A stretch of 51,993 bases of DNA, taken from the NCBI GenBank assembly GCA_022786605.1, contig JALFWW010000012.1:1-51993 (forward strand), written 5' to 3'. A model generated the notes under the pieces. The model did no database searches. It was not told where the DNA came from and saw nothing but the letters and a program-made list of their open reading frames with translations. Source of the stretch: Clostridia bacterium. Its GTDB lineage: Bacteria; Bacillota; Clostridia; Lachnospirales; Anaerotignaceae. This document shows, in pieces, positions 27,901-37,079 of the stretch. Positions within the stretch are counted from its first letter, which is position 1. Each line of letters opens with the position of its first letter. Made by a program: the position numbers and the translations under genes.

Positions 27901-30111
27901 ACCCTGTCTGGGAACGTAGATCATGTAGTTCATGTTCTGTGGTTCCGCAAAGTCAAAAGTAAAAGATTGGTCTTTCCACCAAGCGCCAGACTGCCAGAAT
28001 GTGGCATAATTGCCGTCCAATACATGACTGATCTGGAAGTTAGGGCACTCATTTTTGTTGACATTGCCTGCGGCGCCACTGTCAGGACGCACGGTGATCA
28101 GTTCGTTGGAGATACGATTTTCTGTAGGCAGGGCAGGTCCGTTGATGACCTGTGCTTTGGGCGCGCCTTCCGCTACAACGGAGCGAGGACTGATTCCTGC
28201 CTGATTATAGGCTTCTACGCAAAATTCGTATGTAACGCCATTGGTCAGGTTGCCAACAGTCAGAGAAGTAGTGTTGCCAACGTCAGAGGAAATCCAGTCG
28301 GCAGTGCCTTTTTCGCGGTAGTATACCAGATATCCCAAGGCATTTTCTGTGTTGCCCCAGCTGAAGCGCAGAGCGGAATCCATGGAAGTCACCTGCAAAG
28401 TCGTAGGAGCCAGAGGCTTGCTGTCTGGTACAGGGGTAGCAGATACAATGGCAGAAGTGGCGCTTTCCCATTCGCCGCTGGTACCTACCACAACGAAATA
28501 ATATTTTTTCAGATTATCCAGACCGCTGATGGTGATGTGGTTGCTTTCGGTGGATTGCGCCTGTGTCATACCATTCTGGCTGGTGCCATAATAAACTTTA
28601 TATCCTGTTACGTTTGCCATGGTATCCCAGGAAAGGGATGCACTTTTGCTGCCAGCAGTAATGGAAACATTCTGAGGTTTGACCGCTTCTGCTTCTGGCG
28701 CTTTTGTCAGTGCGTTTTCCACAAAAGCCACCTGTTTGATGACAGCTGTTTCGTCGTTTTCTGTTTTGGTAACCTGAATGGTGATTTTTTTCACCACTTT
28801 ACGGGAACCGAGGTTTACCACCAGTACATTTTCATCGTCACGGGTGGAACGAGCAGCTGTAGTCAGTTTGCCGTAAGGAATGGTTTCTGTAACGACCTTG
28901 CCATCTTCCTCTACTTCCAGAACCAGATTGAAATACTCAATACCACCATCAGCAGGTGTGGCGATCTGCACCTCACTCATGGTGACGCCTTCGTTAAAGG
29001 CGATGGGGATTTCCAGAGGTGACTCAGGAGAGATGGCTGTGTCACTGTCTTTTTTGCTGAATGTAAGGGTTTCTTCTCCTGTGAACAAATTGCTGATGGA
29101 TTTATCTTCGGAAATCTGGATTTCAGATAAGTCGGTTTTATCCACATCGATGTTTTCTACAATGGCACGGGATACCATGGCACCATTCTGTGCAATGGCT
29201 TTGCCGGTGCCCTGAACCATCATGCCGCGGTTTACATAGGAAATATCCACAATGTTGACAATGCCGTCTTTATTCAGGTCATAAGCTTCGTTTTCAGTGC
29301 CCAAGGCTGCTTCCACCAAATGCTGGTCATCCTCATTGACCCTTCCATCTCCATTCACATCCCCAAGTGTAAAGGTACTTTCTTTGGCGCCGATGGTGAT
29401 GATTTTCGCGTATTCCTCCAAAGAAAGTGCGCTGTATGTATAAGTACGGTAGCCGTCTCCGGTTACAGCAATGTTATATATACTGTCAGCGGTACCGGCA
29501 GGCAGATCGGAAGCGACAATATCGATGGCTGTCACCAGATCATCTTTGGCACATTCGCTGCCGGTTTCATCCAGGTATGTATAGGAAATGGATGCGGGTA
29601 CTTCGTCATTGGTGTCGGCAGAGGAAACAGTCATTTTGATATTCTGTTTTTCAATGGTTTCCAACGACAGAGGATAATCCATATAAATGCGGACAGAAAT
29701 GGTACTTGTACTGTCTACAGCTGCCAGAGAAAGTACAGGTTTTTCCACTTTTTCTTCCACTTTTTCTGTGTCTGCTTCAGGAAGTGTTGCATCTTCTGTG
29801 TGTTCTCCCTCAGAAGGGTTTTCCGCAGGCTGTTCTACGACAGGAGGCACAATGTTTTCTGTGTGATCCCCTTGATCTTCATCGTTTTTTTCTTCGCCTT
29901 CTTCTGTGGAAGGGGGAGGGGATTGGATAAGATCATCAGATACATCTGAATCTGTTTCTGTTGTATTTGGCGGTGTTTCCGCTTCTGTAGCATTTTCCGA
30001 GCCCGGTGCAGAAACCGCATCGTTTTTGGTTTCTTCGGCATAAGCACTGGGAAGGGAACTGCTTGCCATGACTGCTGCCAATACCAGGCAGGGCAGTGCT
30101 TTTTTCTTCAT
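24985..30111 (-). CDS. Secreted dockerin-bearing M60 (enhancin-like) metalloprotease
   Basis: A 1708-residue exported enzyme. Order of parts: signal peptide (1-25); acidic Thr/Glu/Pro-rich stretch (about 26-125); beta module; type I dockerin (about 248-297) with two calcium-loop repeats (GDVNGDGRVNEDD and DLNKDGIVNIVD); a beta domain; two fibronectin III domains (about 470-660); a discoidin/CBM32-like sugar-binding domain (about 665-830); then the M60 catalytic region with HEIGH at 1167-1171 and Glu1180, the exact HExxH-x8-E pattern; and C-terminal FN3-like and beta modules. M60 enzymes cleave mucin-type O-glycoproteins outside the cell. AAAGAGAGGT precedes the ATG. The dockerin implies binding to a cohesin partner, perhaps the SLH protein downstream in the same operon. 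Confidence 0.9.
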   Translation of the reverse strand: MKKKALPCLVLAAVMASSSLPSAYAEETKNDAVSAPGSENATEAETPPNTTETDSDVSDDLIQSPPPSTEEGEEKNDEDQGDHTENIVPPVVEQPAENPSEGEHTEDATLPEADTEKVEEKVEKPVLSLAAVDSTSTISVRIYMDYPLSLETIEKQNIKMTVSSADTNDEVPASISYTYLDETGSECAKDDLVTAIDIVASDLPAGTADSIYNIAVTGDGYRTYTYSALSLEEYAKIITIGAKESTFTLGDVNGDGRVNEDDQHLVEAALGTENEAYDLNKDGIVNIVDISYVNRGMMVQGTGKAIAQNGAMVSRAIVENIDVDKTDLSEIQISEDKSISNLFTGEETLTFSKKDSDTAISPESPLEIPIAFNEGVTMSEVQIATPADGGIEYFNLVLEVEEDGKVVTETIPYGKLTTAARSTRDDENVLVVNLGSRKVVKKITIQVTKTENDETAVIKQVAFVENALTKAPEAEAVKPQNVSITAGSKSASLSWDTMANVTGYKVYYGTSQNGMTQAQSTESNHITISGLDNLKKYYFVVVGTSGEWESATSAIVSATPVPDSKPLAPTTLQVTSMDSALRFSWGNTENALGYLVYYREKGTADWISSDVGNTTSLTVGNLTNGVTYEFCVEAYNQAGISPRSVVAEGAPKAQVINGPALPTENRISNELITVRPDSGAAGNVNKNECPNFQISHVLDGNYATFWQSGAWWKDQSFTFDFAEPQNMNYMIYVPRQGDISYTTGMRGYSATTYRKTSDGNFEEIQTISGNITAKVTKDGTGYLVLELPESDDISRVRVSVAQLEGAKSVTLSEAAFYHLDQTPAEIADLFANNTFTELKYSKEETLEKIEALRSKVENTNAFYLNKDMMLRELNDAKALAEGTKLDVQTGFQSRSTAADSAYGQTASVLQPLGVAASSGSDVVIYADIPAGETVTIIPTQYYADYNAWKGKGIQLQSGRNILSIEQIASVSTEKGGALYLTYSGSHADEIALRVAADNVTSVKTPMLELSDWYELSESARKEKIAAYVAEVNTYVQTNSNRLGQTSIRNHTDIATPSFLLSIPVKEVANGLTTESLYNAILAWEDVSYVVNTTQGIVDGNKDSYKYPMESRQNIRYMRMFGSAFMYAAGDHIGIGYGSAAPLVKGTPVSMLSEEADTNNLYGWGIAHEIGHNMDKLGRTEITNNLYSLMVQSYDGGDMTSFVTRLESEDKYPVIFQKVAEGRPGAANNVFVQLGMYWQLHLAYDNAESPMDFYNQFFKLWKSNAYKDGNDYDNRVALIASEVAQKDLTEFFTRWGMELTEGTKSKLKSYDKEDRAIWYLNDNSRRNRLEGTGVANGTLTLDSVAATNSVESNGQDVTLTFSHTDGENILGYEILKNGKSIAFTTENTFTEHIGTANNTVLTYSVRAVDKQGNISEATETQQVRISYDNVLDADLYDLSQSGTTATVTMKNDKPQSVSGIKLTGVSHVESITAVLTTNVGGVSKETTLTLTQNMANDGSTFKAYFTKPGASAEDSRIWTYDITKLELQNVPEGTSLQLISAVNDDVAFLQDGAAIGRLRTDYQWGDTSEEVIPAGSLVIVGTYVGDPRYNYVQINGEYTIRDLATGTERKETRPVSGDTYLFAEIPLDGEVSLISNGMFVYVINEEAEGELQHDHVDCDNPSALPDRIQAVLYRTDSSSSADGRITAQTLWISSPDADGMPSISLEHHE

Positions 30112-30661
30112 AGTAATACCTCTCTTTCCTTTTTGTTTGTTTTGGGTAACTTGATTGCATCATTCTGTTTTCTCAAAGGGGGATGCAGTGTGTGATAGTA
30201 TAGCACAGAAAATATTTAATTACTATAGTTTTTCTGGGATATTTGTAAAACAGGCATTTTGGACAAGTGAAAAAGATTTTATTGAATGAAAATATGCAAA
30301 GTATGCACACTGCGATGGGGGATAAGGAGAAATATGTCATAAACCACTAAATGGTATTTGATGGAGGCGGTGGGGATTTGGGGAAAAAGTGGAGGATGGA
30401 AAAAACAAAAATGGAAATATTTTCTAATTTATAAATAAAAATAAAAAAATTTATGATAGCGAGATAGAAGTTTTGCTGTAAAAAGGAATGTTGTATGACA
30501 AAAATACTGTTTGAATTGCAGAAAAATGGCAAAAAATTCTATATGATTTCAAGAAATATTATAATTATGTAATTATTTGGTAAAGGAAAAGAAATTCTTT
30601 GGCAATGATTGTATGCTATGATGAACAAAATGGCATTGGACAAGGATAGGGGGGACTGTTT
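30112..30661. other. Divergent intergenic region
   Basis: About 550 AT-rich bases between the divergent M60 and stalk/IseA-like genes. It must hold promoters in both directions. A TATACT motif lies on the minus strand and a TATGAT (30617-30622) on the plus strand, but neither has a well-spaced -35 box. No RNA, repeat or gene is recognised. Confidence 0.5.
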
Positions 30662-32074
30662 ATGAAAAAAAGATTTTGTAAAGTATTATCATTGACAGTT
30701 GTGATGTCTTTGATGACGGCAGTACCGGCTTTTGCCGGAGAGTATCAAGAGAGCAGATTTGATGCGGTCATCCATGGACAGAGCGTGAAAGAACATGGTG
30801 GGAAAACAGTGGAGATTGACGGTCAGATTTATGTGCCTTTGCGTACGACATTTGAAATGTTGGAAAAAAATGTGGAATACTGGAAAGATTCCAGAAGGGT
30901 TTTTGTCAATGAAGCGGTGGAACCCAGCAATTCAGAATTTGCCTTTAAACAGCCTTATCACCTGATTGCTTCCATTCCGCAGGAAAGAATTTTCCTTTAT
31001 GGACTGCAGCCCAGAGGTGTTGTGGTTTCTTTTGACGGGGATGCGTCTTATATTGATGCTGATTATGCGACACCACGGCGCATTTTGCCGGAAATTGCCT
31101 ATGGAGATTATACCGGTGATGATATCAAGGAAATTGCAGTCAGCTTCAACACTGACAGCGGAACAGGTGTGGATGTGGATACGCTCCATGTTTTGACAAC
31201 AGACGGGAAAGAGCCTTATGTTTTCCAGGATCATGTATTCGACAATACCGTTTTCCAAAATCTCTTTGATGATGCAATTCAGACAGAAATCAAAAATAAT
31301 ACGGTAACATACAAAATCAATGAGAAAAAAGAACGGCAGTTCAAACTGGATCTGCCGGAGGGCAGGGAAATCAAAGCTTTGCAGGTAGGCAATCTGATAG
31401 ATTTTGATGTGGCAAAATCCAATATCTTCTTTTCGGTATCCTTAGGAGCGGTATATGAGGGAGTGCCGGAAGGGAAAGTATTTGGATATTTGACAGGAGA
31501 GATCGTTTTTGATGGAACGCAGTTTTCTGTAGGGAATCTGGATATGATTTCAGAAGAAGCCGCAGAAATGAATACAGAACTGAAGGCGGTGGCGCAGGAA
31601 CTGCTGGAACGGGATTTGGAAATCGAATTTATATTTAATGCAGGATTACAGGGGGACAGTGAATATAGTCATCAATGCTCTTTGATTTGGGAAGAAACAG
31701 GTCAGAAGTATTTCCCTGCTGTTTCTGATACTTATAAGACAGTGGCGGATCTGGAAAAACTCCTGCGCAGAACCTATTCCAGTGAAGAGCGGATTCAGCA
31801 TTTTATGCAGAGTGATGTTTATAGTGAAGAACCCTATTTCAAGGAAGTGGATGGGCAGTTATATGTGAATATGAATAACGGCGGTAAAGGCATGCCCATC
31901 ATTGTAGATTTCAACAGTGTGCAGGTGAATCAGATCAGCCCAACCAAAGCGGACATTACCTTCGATTTTGATGAATTTGACTACAAAACAAAGCTGGCCA
32001 AAACATCCATGACGCTCATGGATGGTACATGGTATCTGGATCAGGGCGTTTATGAAGTGGCAGAAATTGCGTAA
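30662..32074 (+). CDS. Secreted stalk-domain protein with IseA-like C-terminus
   Basis: A 470-residue exported protein: signal peptide (1-25, ending AFA-GE); a copper-amine-oxidase-like stalk domain (about 40-85, IYVPLRTTFEMLEKNVEYW); a central region (about 100-310) with YGDYTGDDIKEIAV, like an integrin/VCBS-type calcium-binding repeat; and a C-terminal part (about 365-440, LEKLLRRTYSSEERI, then PYFKEVDGQLYVNMNNGG) that resembles the IseA/YoeB inhibitor of cell-wall DL-endopeptidases. It may restrain autolysins in the wall, but the IseA match is only by eye. ATAGGGGGG lies ahead of the start. Monocistronic with a terminator. Confidence 0.72.
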   Translation: MKKRFCKVLSLTVVMSLMTAVPAFAGEYQESRFDAVIHGQSVKEHGGKTVEIDGQIYVPLRTTFEMLEKNVEYWKDSRRVFVNEAVEPSNSEFAFKQPYHLIASIPQERIFLYGLQPRGVVVSFDGDASYIDADYATPRRILPEIAYGDYTGDDIKEIAVSFNTDSGTGVDVDTLHVLTTDGKEPYVFQDHVFDNTVFQNLFDDAIQTEIKNNTVTYKINEKKERQFKLDLPEGREIKALQVGNLIDFDVAKSNIFFSVSLGAVYEGVPEGKVFGYLTGEIVFDGTQFSVGNLDMISEEAAEMNTELKAVAQELLERDLEIEFIFNAGLQGDSEYSHQCSLIWEETGQKYFPAVSDTYKTVADLEKLLRRTYSSEERIQHFMQSDVYSEEPYFKEVDGQLYVNMNNGGKGMPIIVDFNSVQVNQISPTKADITFDFDEFDYKTKLAKTSMTLMDGTWYLDQGVYEVAEIA

Positions 32075-32082
32075 CAGGAAAG

Positions 32083-32118
32083 GAGAACTCCTAGAGCAGA
32101 TGGGAGTTCTCTTTTTTA
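32083..32118 (+). terminator. Terminator after the stalk/IseA-like gene
   Basis: GAGAACTCC pairs with GGAGTTCTC and is followed by six Ts. Confidence 0.88.
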
Positions 32119-32204
32119 GGAAAGAAGAAGGAGGCTTTTTATTTGCCATTTTTCTGGATTTGCCTTAGAATGAAAGAAAAATCGGAAAGAAAAGAGGAAT
32201 TTTT

Positions 32205-33929
32205 TTGAAAAAAGTGATTTTGGCGGCGTTAAACGCAAAATATATCCATTCTAATCTGGCATTGCGTTATCTGTCCCGTTTTCAACATAATAACCGGAAA
32301 CATCATGTGGAAACCATGGAATTTACCATCAATCAGCGACTGGATTTCATTGCGGAGGAATTGTTCCGTAAACAGCCTGATGTGGTTCTGTTTTCTTGTT
32401 ATATCTGGAATGTGGAGATGCTGCGGCAGCTTTGTCCCATTCTGAAAAAGATCATGCCGGACTGTGTCATTGGTTTTGGCGGACCGGAAGTGAGCTACGA
32501 AAGCGAAACGTTCCTGCGGGAAAATCCGACTGTGGATTTTGTCATACGGGGAGAGGGGGAACTTGTTTTTACAAAATATCTGGAACATCTGAACACAGGA
32601 AATCCGGCTACATTAGGGGAAATCGAAAGTCTGACTTATCGGCAGGGAGAGGAGATTTTCTCCACACCCCAGATGCACCCTATGGATTTGGCGCTTCTGC
32701 CATTTCCTTATGAAGAAGATTTCAGTGATGTGCGGAATCAGATCATTTATTACGAATCCTCCAGAGGGTGCCCTTATCATTGCGGATACTGCTTGTCTTC
32801 CGTGGAAAACGGCGTACGATTCGTGCCATTGGATAAGGTGCTGCCAGATTTGCAGAAATTTTTGGACAAGAATGTGCCGCAGGTGAAATTCATCGACCGT
32901 ACATTCAACTGCAAAAAAAGTCATGCCATGGCAATTTGGAAATATCTCCATGAACATGACAATGGTGTCACCAATTTCCATTTTGAAATTACAGCGGATT
33001 TGATCGATCAGGAAACCATTGATTTCCTGAAAACGGTGCGAAAAGGGCTGTTCCAGTTTGAAATCGGTGTCCAGTCTACCAATCCACAGACCATTCGTGC
33101 CATCAATCGAAATGTGGATTTTGCGGCGTTGTCAGAAATCGTACAGCAGATCAAAGATGGTGGAAATATCCATCAACACTTGGATTTGATTGCGGGGCTC
33201 CCCTATGAGGATTATAACTCTTTTGGGCGTTCTTTCAATGATGTTTATGCACTCCATCCAGAGCAGTTACAGCTGGGATTTTTGAAAGTGCTGAAAGGCT
33301 CCATGCTCCATCAGAAACAGGAGGAATTTGAAATCGTTTATCACGACACGGCACCTTATGAAGTGCTGACCACCCATGAACTGCCCTATGCCGATACCCT
33401 GCGGCTGAAGTATGTGGAAGAAATGGTGGAAACCTATTACAACAGCGGAAGATTTTTGCATACCCTTGCATACCTGGTGCCGCTCTATGAAAGTCCCTTT
33501 GCCTTTTTTGAAGCGTTATCCCAGTTCTGGATAGGGGAGAATTATCACTATCTGGGGGTATCCAGAATGGGACTTTTTGATGTGTTATGGCGGTTTGTGG
33601 AACAGAATCCCAAGGTGGAAAAACGGAAATTGCAGTGGGAAATGAAGTTCGATATTGCCCTCCACGAAAAGCCTAAAAAACTGCCAGCATGGATGACGGT
33701 CACCAATGAAGAACAGTGGCATGATAAAGTTTTTGCTTTTTATGGCAATCCTGATCTGTGGCAGAAATGCCTGCCCCATTATAAGAGCAATAAAGAGGCT
33801 ATTCGCCAGACCCATCTGGAAGTTTTGGGTGATGAGGAGAAAAAGGCGGTGCTCTTTGATTATGGCAAAAGAGATCTGCTGGGCAACGCGGAGCATAAAA
33901 TCATGGAAACGACGGAAATCCAGGTGTGA
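32205..33929 (+). CDS. B12-binding-domain radical SAM protein (DUF4080 type)
   Basis: A 574-residue protein. The N-terminal 140 residues form a cobalamin-binding-like Rossmann domain (VVLFSCYIWNVEML, GFGGPEVS). The radical SAM core follows with CPYHCGYC (the CxxxCxxC iron-sulfur motif, about residue 190), and a DUF4080-like C-terminal domain ends the protein. It starts with TTG at 32205, supported by AGAGGA upstream and the standard MKKVILAALNAKYIHSNLALRYL opening. Relatives are often annotated as B12-dependent methyltransferase-like or methylthiotransferase-like enzymes, but the reaction is unknown. The gene stands alone before the T-box operon. Confidence 0.88.
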   Translation: MKKVILAALNAKYIHSNLALRYLSRFQHNNRKHHVETMEFTINQRLDFIAEELFRKQPDVVLFSCYIWNVEMLRQLCPILKKIMPDCVIGFGGPEVSYESETFLRENPTVDFVIRGEGELVFTKYLEHLNTGNPATLGEIESLTYRQGEEIFSTPQMHPMDLALLPFPYEEDFSDVRNQIIYYESSRGCPYHCGYCLSSVENGVRFVPLDKVLPDLQKFLDKNVPQVKFIDRTFNCKKSHAMAIWKYLHEHDNGVTNFHFEITADLIDQETIDFLKTVRKGLFQFEIGVQSTNPQTIRAINRNVDFAALSEIVQQIKDGGNIHQHLDLIAGLPYEDYNSFGRSFNDVYALHPEQLQLGFLKVLKGSMLHQKQEEFEIVYHDTAPYEVLTTHELPYADTLRLKYVEEMVETYYNSGRFLHTLAYLVPLYESPFAFFEALSQFWIGENYHYLGVSRMGLFDVLWRFVEQNPKVEKRKLQWEMKFDIALHEKPKKLPAWMTVTNEEQWHDKVFAFYGNPDLWQKCLPHYKSNKEAIRQTHLEVLGDEEKKAVLFDYGKRDLLGNAEHKIMETTEIQV

Positions 33930-33984
33930 ATGAAATTTCGTCCTGAATGAATAAAAAAACATGCGAAAAAATAATAAAAAACCA

Positions 33985-34013
33985 TTGACAAAAGAAAAAA
34001 ACGGCATTACAAT
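33985..34013 (+). promoter_or_regulatory. Promoter of the T-box/metNIQ transcript
   Basis: A perfect TTGACA (33985-33990), a 17-base spacer and TACAAT (34008-34013), just ahead of the leader RNA. Confidence 0.88.
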
Positions 34014-34029
34014 AGGAACAACTTTTCAA

Positions 34030-34330
34030 AAAGAACAAAGACGAAGAAAAGAAGAGTAGTTGGCAGAATACCTTTCAGAGAGTTTCCAGTTGGTGTGAAG
34101 GAAGCAGGGATATGTTGATGAAGATGGTCTTGGAGTCGTATGGTCGAGCTGGTTGGTTAGATCATAACGGGTGCACCCGTTACAGTGCCAGAGTATAATC
34201 CGTTATTTTAACGGCCGTACTTGTTGAGGTCTGCTTTGTGAGGAGCAGATGAATTTAGGTGGTACCACGAATTTACGCTTTCGTCCTAATGTGCATGAAT
34301 ATGCAATAGGACGGAAGCTTTTTTTATTGC
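34030..34330 (+). promoter_or_regulatory. T-box riboswitch leader of the methionine transporter operon
   Basis: Stem I features appear in order (GAGTAG, CAGAGAG, a GGTGTGAAGG apical region). Several ATG triplets in the 3' strand (34112, 34118, 34124) can serve as a Met specifier; 34124-34126 lies best placed before GGAGT. The T-box AGGTGGTACCACG (34257-34269) is near perfect and is followed by the terminator. Uncharged tRNA-Met binding would favour antitermination, raising methionine uptake when methionine is low. Confidence 0.93.
34280..34327 (+). terminator. T-box-controlled terminator
   Basis: CGTCCTA (34282-34288) pairs with TAGGACG (34307-34313), followed by GAAGC and seven Ts. It competes with the antiterminator containing the T-box. 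Confidence 0.85.
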
Positions 34331-34348
34331 CGAAAGGAGAACATACAC

Positions 34349-35380
34349 ATGATAAAGTTAGAGAAGGTAAGCAAAACCTTCCGCACCGGCAGCGGAGAAG
34401 TCCACGCCGTAAGGGAGGTCAGTTTGGATATTGAACAGGGGGAGATTTTTGGCATCATCGGGTTTTCCGGTGCCGGAAAATCTACACTGGTACGATGCAT
34501 CAATTTGTTGGAGCATCCTACAGAAGGCACTGTAACCGTAGACGGTACAGAGCTGACCAAGCTGGATGAGAAACAGTTGCGGGAAGTGCGCAGAAAGATC
34601 GGCATGATTTTCCAGCATTTCAATCTGCTTCGTTCCAGAACGGTATATGACAACATTGCGTTCCCTCTGAAGAAAAGCAATTTATCCAAAGAAGAAAAAC
34701 ATAAGAAAATATTATCCCTGCTGGAACTGGTTGGGTTGTCTGATAAAAAAGACGCTTATCCTTCCCAGCTTTCCGGTGGGCAGAAACAGAGAGTCGCCAT
34801 TGCCAGAGCATTGGCGAATGACCCCAAAGTGCTGCTTTGTGACGAAGCCACCAGCGCACTTGACCCACAGACCACAAAATCCATTTTACATCTGCTGAAA
34901 CAGGTCAATGAAAAACTGGGTATCACCATTGTGGTCATCACTCACGAAATGGCAGTGGTCAAAGATATTTGCGACCGTGTAGCCATCATGGAGCTGGGAC
35001 GTGTGGTAGAAGAAGGCGCAACAGAGGATGTATTCGTTCATCCCAGAGAAAAAGTCACAAAAGACTTCATCAGCACCGCCGGCAATGTGGATAAGATTTA
35101 TGAACTCATTGAACAGGGCAACGACCTGACGAAACTGCAGGAAGGCGAAAAAATGGTGATGTTGACTTATTCTGCCAACAACGCGGGGGAACCGGTGATT
35201 TCTTATCTGGCAGAAGCCTTTGATGTGAAAGCCAATATCATTTACGGCAACATTGACATTCTGAAAGGCAAGACCATCGGGAAACTGGTGGTGACCCTCA
35301 GCGGAAAACCGGAAAATATGGAAAAAGCATTGGCGTATATCGCGGAAAGAAAAGTAGAACTGGAGGTTATTAAGGCATGA
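34349..35380 (+). CDS. metN: Methionine ABC transporter ATP-binding protein MetN
   Basis: A 343-residue ABC ATPase with Walker A GFSGAGKST (about residues 38-46), signature LSGGQKQR, Walker B VLLCDEATSALD and the H-loop ITHE. The C-terminal 100 residues form the NIL/ACT-like domain that binds methionine and shuts transport down (trans-inhibition). It powers import of methionine or related amino acids. AAAGGAG precedes the ATG, and the stop overlaps the metI start by four bases (ATGA). Confidence 0.95.
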   Translation: MIKLEKVSKTFRTGSGEVHAVREVSLDIEQGEIFGIIGFSGAGKSTLVRCINLLEHPTEGTVTVDGTELTKLDEKQLREVRRKIGMIFQHFNLLRSRTVYDNIAFPLKKSNLSKEEKHKKILSLLELVGLSDKKDAYPSQLSGGQKQRVAIARALANDPKVLLCDEATSALDPQTTKSILHLLKQVNEKLGITIVVITHEMAVVKDICDRVAIMELGRVVEEGATEDVFVHPREKVTKDFISTAGNVDKIYELIEQGNDLTKLQEGEKMVMLTYSANNAGEPVISYLAEAFDVKANIIYGNIDILKGKTIGKLVVTLSGKPENMEKALAYIAERKVELEVIKA

Positions 35381-36054
35381 ATATTTTATATGAAATCGCG
35401 CCGAATCTGGAAAAATTAGGTTCGGAACTTATCAAATGTATCGGGCAGACCTTCCAGATGCTAGTCATCTCTGGTGTCATTGCCTTTGTGTTAGGTCTGT
35501 TTCTGGGGGTGCTGCTTATCGTTACCAAAAGCGACGGCATCATGGCAAACTCGGTATTGTATAAAATTCTGGATAAAATCATCGACGTGATCCGTTCCAT
35601 CCCTTTTATCATCCTGATGGTGCTGCTGATTCCTGTAAGCCGTGCGCTGGTGGGAACAGGTTCCGGCGTTACCGGTTCTTATGTGGCACTCATTGCGGGA
35701 ACGGTTCCATTCTTCGCCAGACAGATTGAATCCGTACTGGCGGATGTGGACTACGGTCTGGTGGAAGCCAGCGCTTCCATGGGATTTTCTCCGCTGGAAA
35801 TGATTTTCAGCGTGTATCTGAAAGAAAGTATCCCTGGTATCACCCGTGTGACCATGATTACATTTGTCAGCCTCATCGGTATCACAGCCATGGCTGGTGC
35901 CATTGGTGCCGGCGGTCTGGGGGACTTTGCCATCCGTTATGGCTACCAGATGGGTTATCGTGACATGATTTGGGTAACTGTTATCATCATTCTGATCATC
36001 ATCAGTGTGATCCAGGGTGTGGGGAATTTTGTTATTCGGAAAACCACACATTGA
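35377..36054 (+). CDS. metI: Methionine ABC transporter permease MetI
   Basis: A 225-residue permease with five to six helices and the EAA-type loop (EASASMGFSPLEMIF) that docks on MetN. The conserved ending AGAIGAGGLGDFAIRYGYQ is typical of MetI. It overlaps metN by four bases, indicating translational coupling. Confidence 0.95.
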   Translation: MNILYEIAPNLEKLGSELIKCIGQTFQMLVISGVIAFVLGLFLGVLLIVTKSDGIMANSVLYKILDKIIDVIRSIPFIILMVLLIPVSRALVGTGSGVTGSYVALIAGTVPFFARQIESVLADVDYGLVEASASMGFSPLEMIFSVYLKESIPGITRVTMITFVSLIGITAMAGAIGAGGLGDFAIRYGYQMGYRDMIWVTVIIILIIISVIQGVGNFVIRKTTH

Positions 36055-36134
36055 CCATTGCTTTGAAATGGGAAACTATTTTAAGGATATAGAGCATAAA
36101 TAATTTTGAGAGAAAAGAAAGGGAGTAGAAAACT

Positions 36135-37010
36135 ATGAAGAAAAACGCGAAAAAATGGATTGCAGCAGCTTTGGCAACAGTAGCAACCGTATCTCTGACC
36201 GCTTGCGGCGGCAGTGCGGACACAAAGGAAACAACAGCAGACAGCGGTGCAACCACCGTTGTAAAAGTTGGTGTGGTTGGGGAATATAATGCTCAATGGG
36301 ATACTATCAATGAACTGCTGGCAGATGACGGCATTCAGGTGGAACTGGTGAAATTCACAGACTACGCAGCACCCAACCGTGCCCTGAATGACGGCGAAAT
36401 CGATCTGAACGCCTTCCAGCATAAAGCATTTCTGGCAAATGATATTCAGCAGAAAGGTTATGACATTGTAGATATCGGTGATACTATCATTGCGCCTCTG
36501 GGCATCTACAACAACAAAGACAAAATTTCTTCCATTGAAGATATCAAAGACGGTGACGTCATTGCTATCCCCAGCGACCTGACAAACGGCGGTCGTGCGC
36601 TGAAACTGCTGGAAACAGCGGGAATCATTGAATGTGACCCCGCGAAAGGCGTTGTTCCTACAAAAGCTGACATCACCAAATATAACAAACAGATTGAAAT
36701 CATAGAAGCAGAATCCGCAACACTGGCGAACATCCTGCCTGACTGTGCCGCAGCCATCATCAATGGCGGCAATGCCTTCACAGCAGGTTTGAACCCTGTG
36801 ACAGACACCATCTTTGTGGAAGATGTAAACCCCGAAACAAACGCGGCAGTGCCTGATCTGGTAAACGTCATTGTTGCTCGTACAGAAGATAAAGACAACG
36901 AAGTATACAAAAAAATCGTAGAAGCATATCAGACACCGGAAGTACAGAAAACCATTGAAGACGAATATCAGGGCGCATTTGTATGCGCATGGGAAGGTGC
37001 AGCAGAATAA
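36135..37010 (+). CDS. metQ: Methionine-binding lipoprotein MetQ
   Basis: A 291-residue NlpA/MetQ-type solute-binding lipoprotein. The signal peptide ends in the lipobox LTAC-GG, with Cys near residue 24 as the lipid anchor. VGVVGEYNAQWDTINELL and the segment LNDGEIDLNAFQHKAFL are family hallmarks. It delivers methionine to MetNI at the outer face of the membrane. AAAGGGAG lies upstream. A terminator follows the gene. Confidence 0.95.
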   Translation: MKKNAKKWIAAALATVATVSLTACGGSADTKETTADSGATTVVKVGVVGEYNAQWDTINELLADDGIQVELVKFTDYAAPNRALNDGEIDLNAFQHKAFLANDIQQKGYDIVDIGDTIIAPLGIYNNKDKISSIEDIKDGDVIAIPSDLTNGGRALKLLETAGIIECDPAKGVVPTKADITKYNKQIEIIEAESATLANILPDCAAAIINGGNAFTAGLNPVTDTIFVEDVNPETNAAVPDLVNVIVARTEDKDNEVYKKIVEAYQTPEVQKTIEDEYQGAFVCAWEGAAE

Positions 37011-37023
37011 TAACCGAAGAATG

Positions 37024-37051
37024 ACAGGTCGGATACTACCGACCTGTTTTC
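37024..37051 (+). terminator. Terminator after metQ
   Basis: ACAGGTCGG pairs with CCGACCTGT with a short loop and four Ts; some readthrough into the M20 gene is likely. Confidence 0.8.
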
Positions 37052-37079
37052 CTTGAATCGTGGGAAAGGATGAAAAAAC

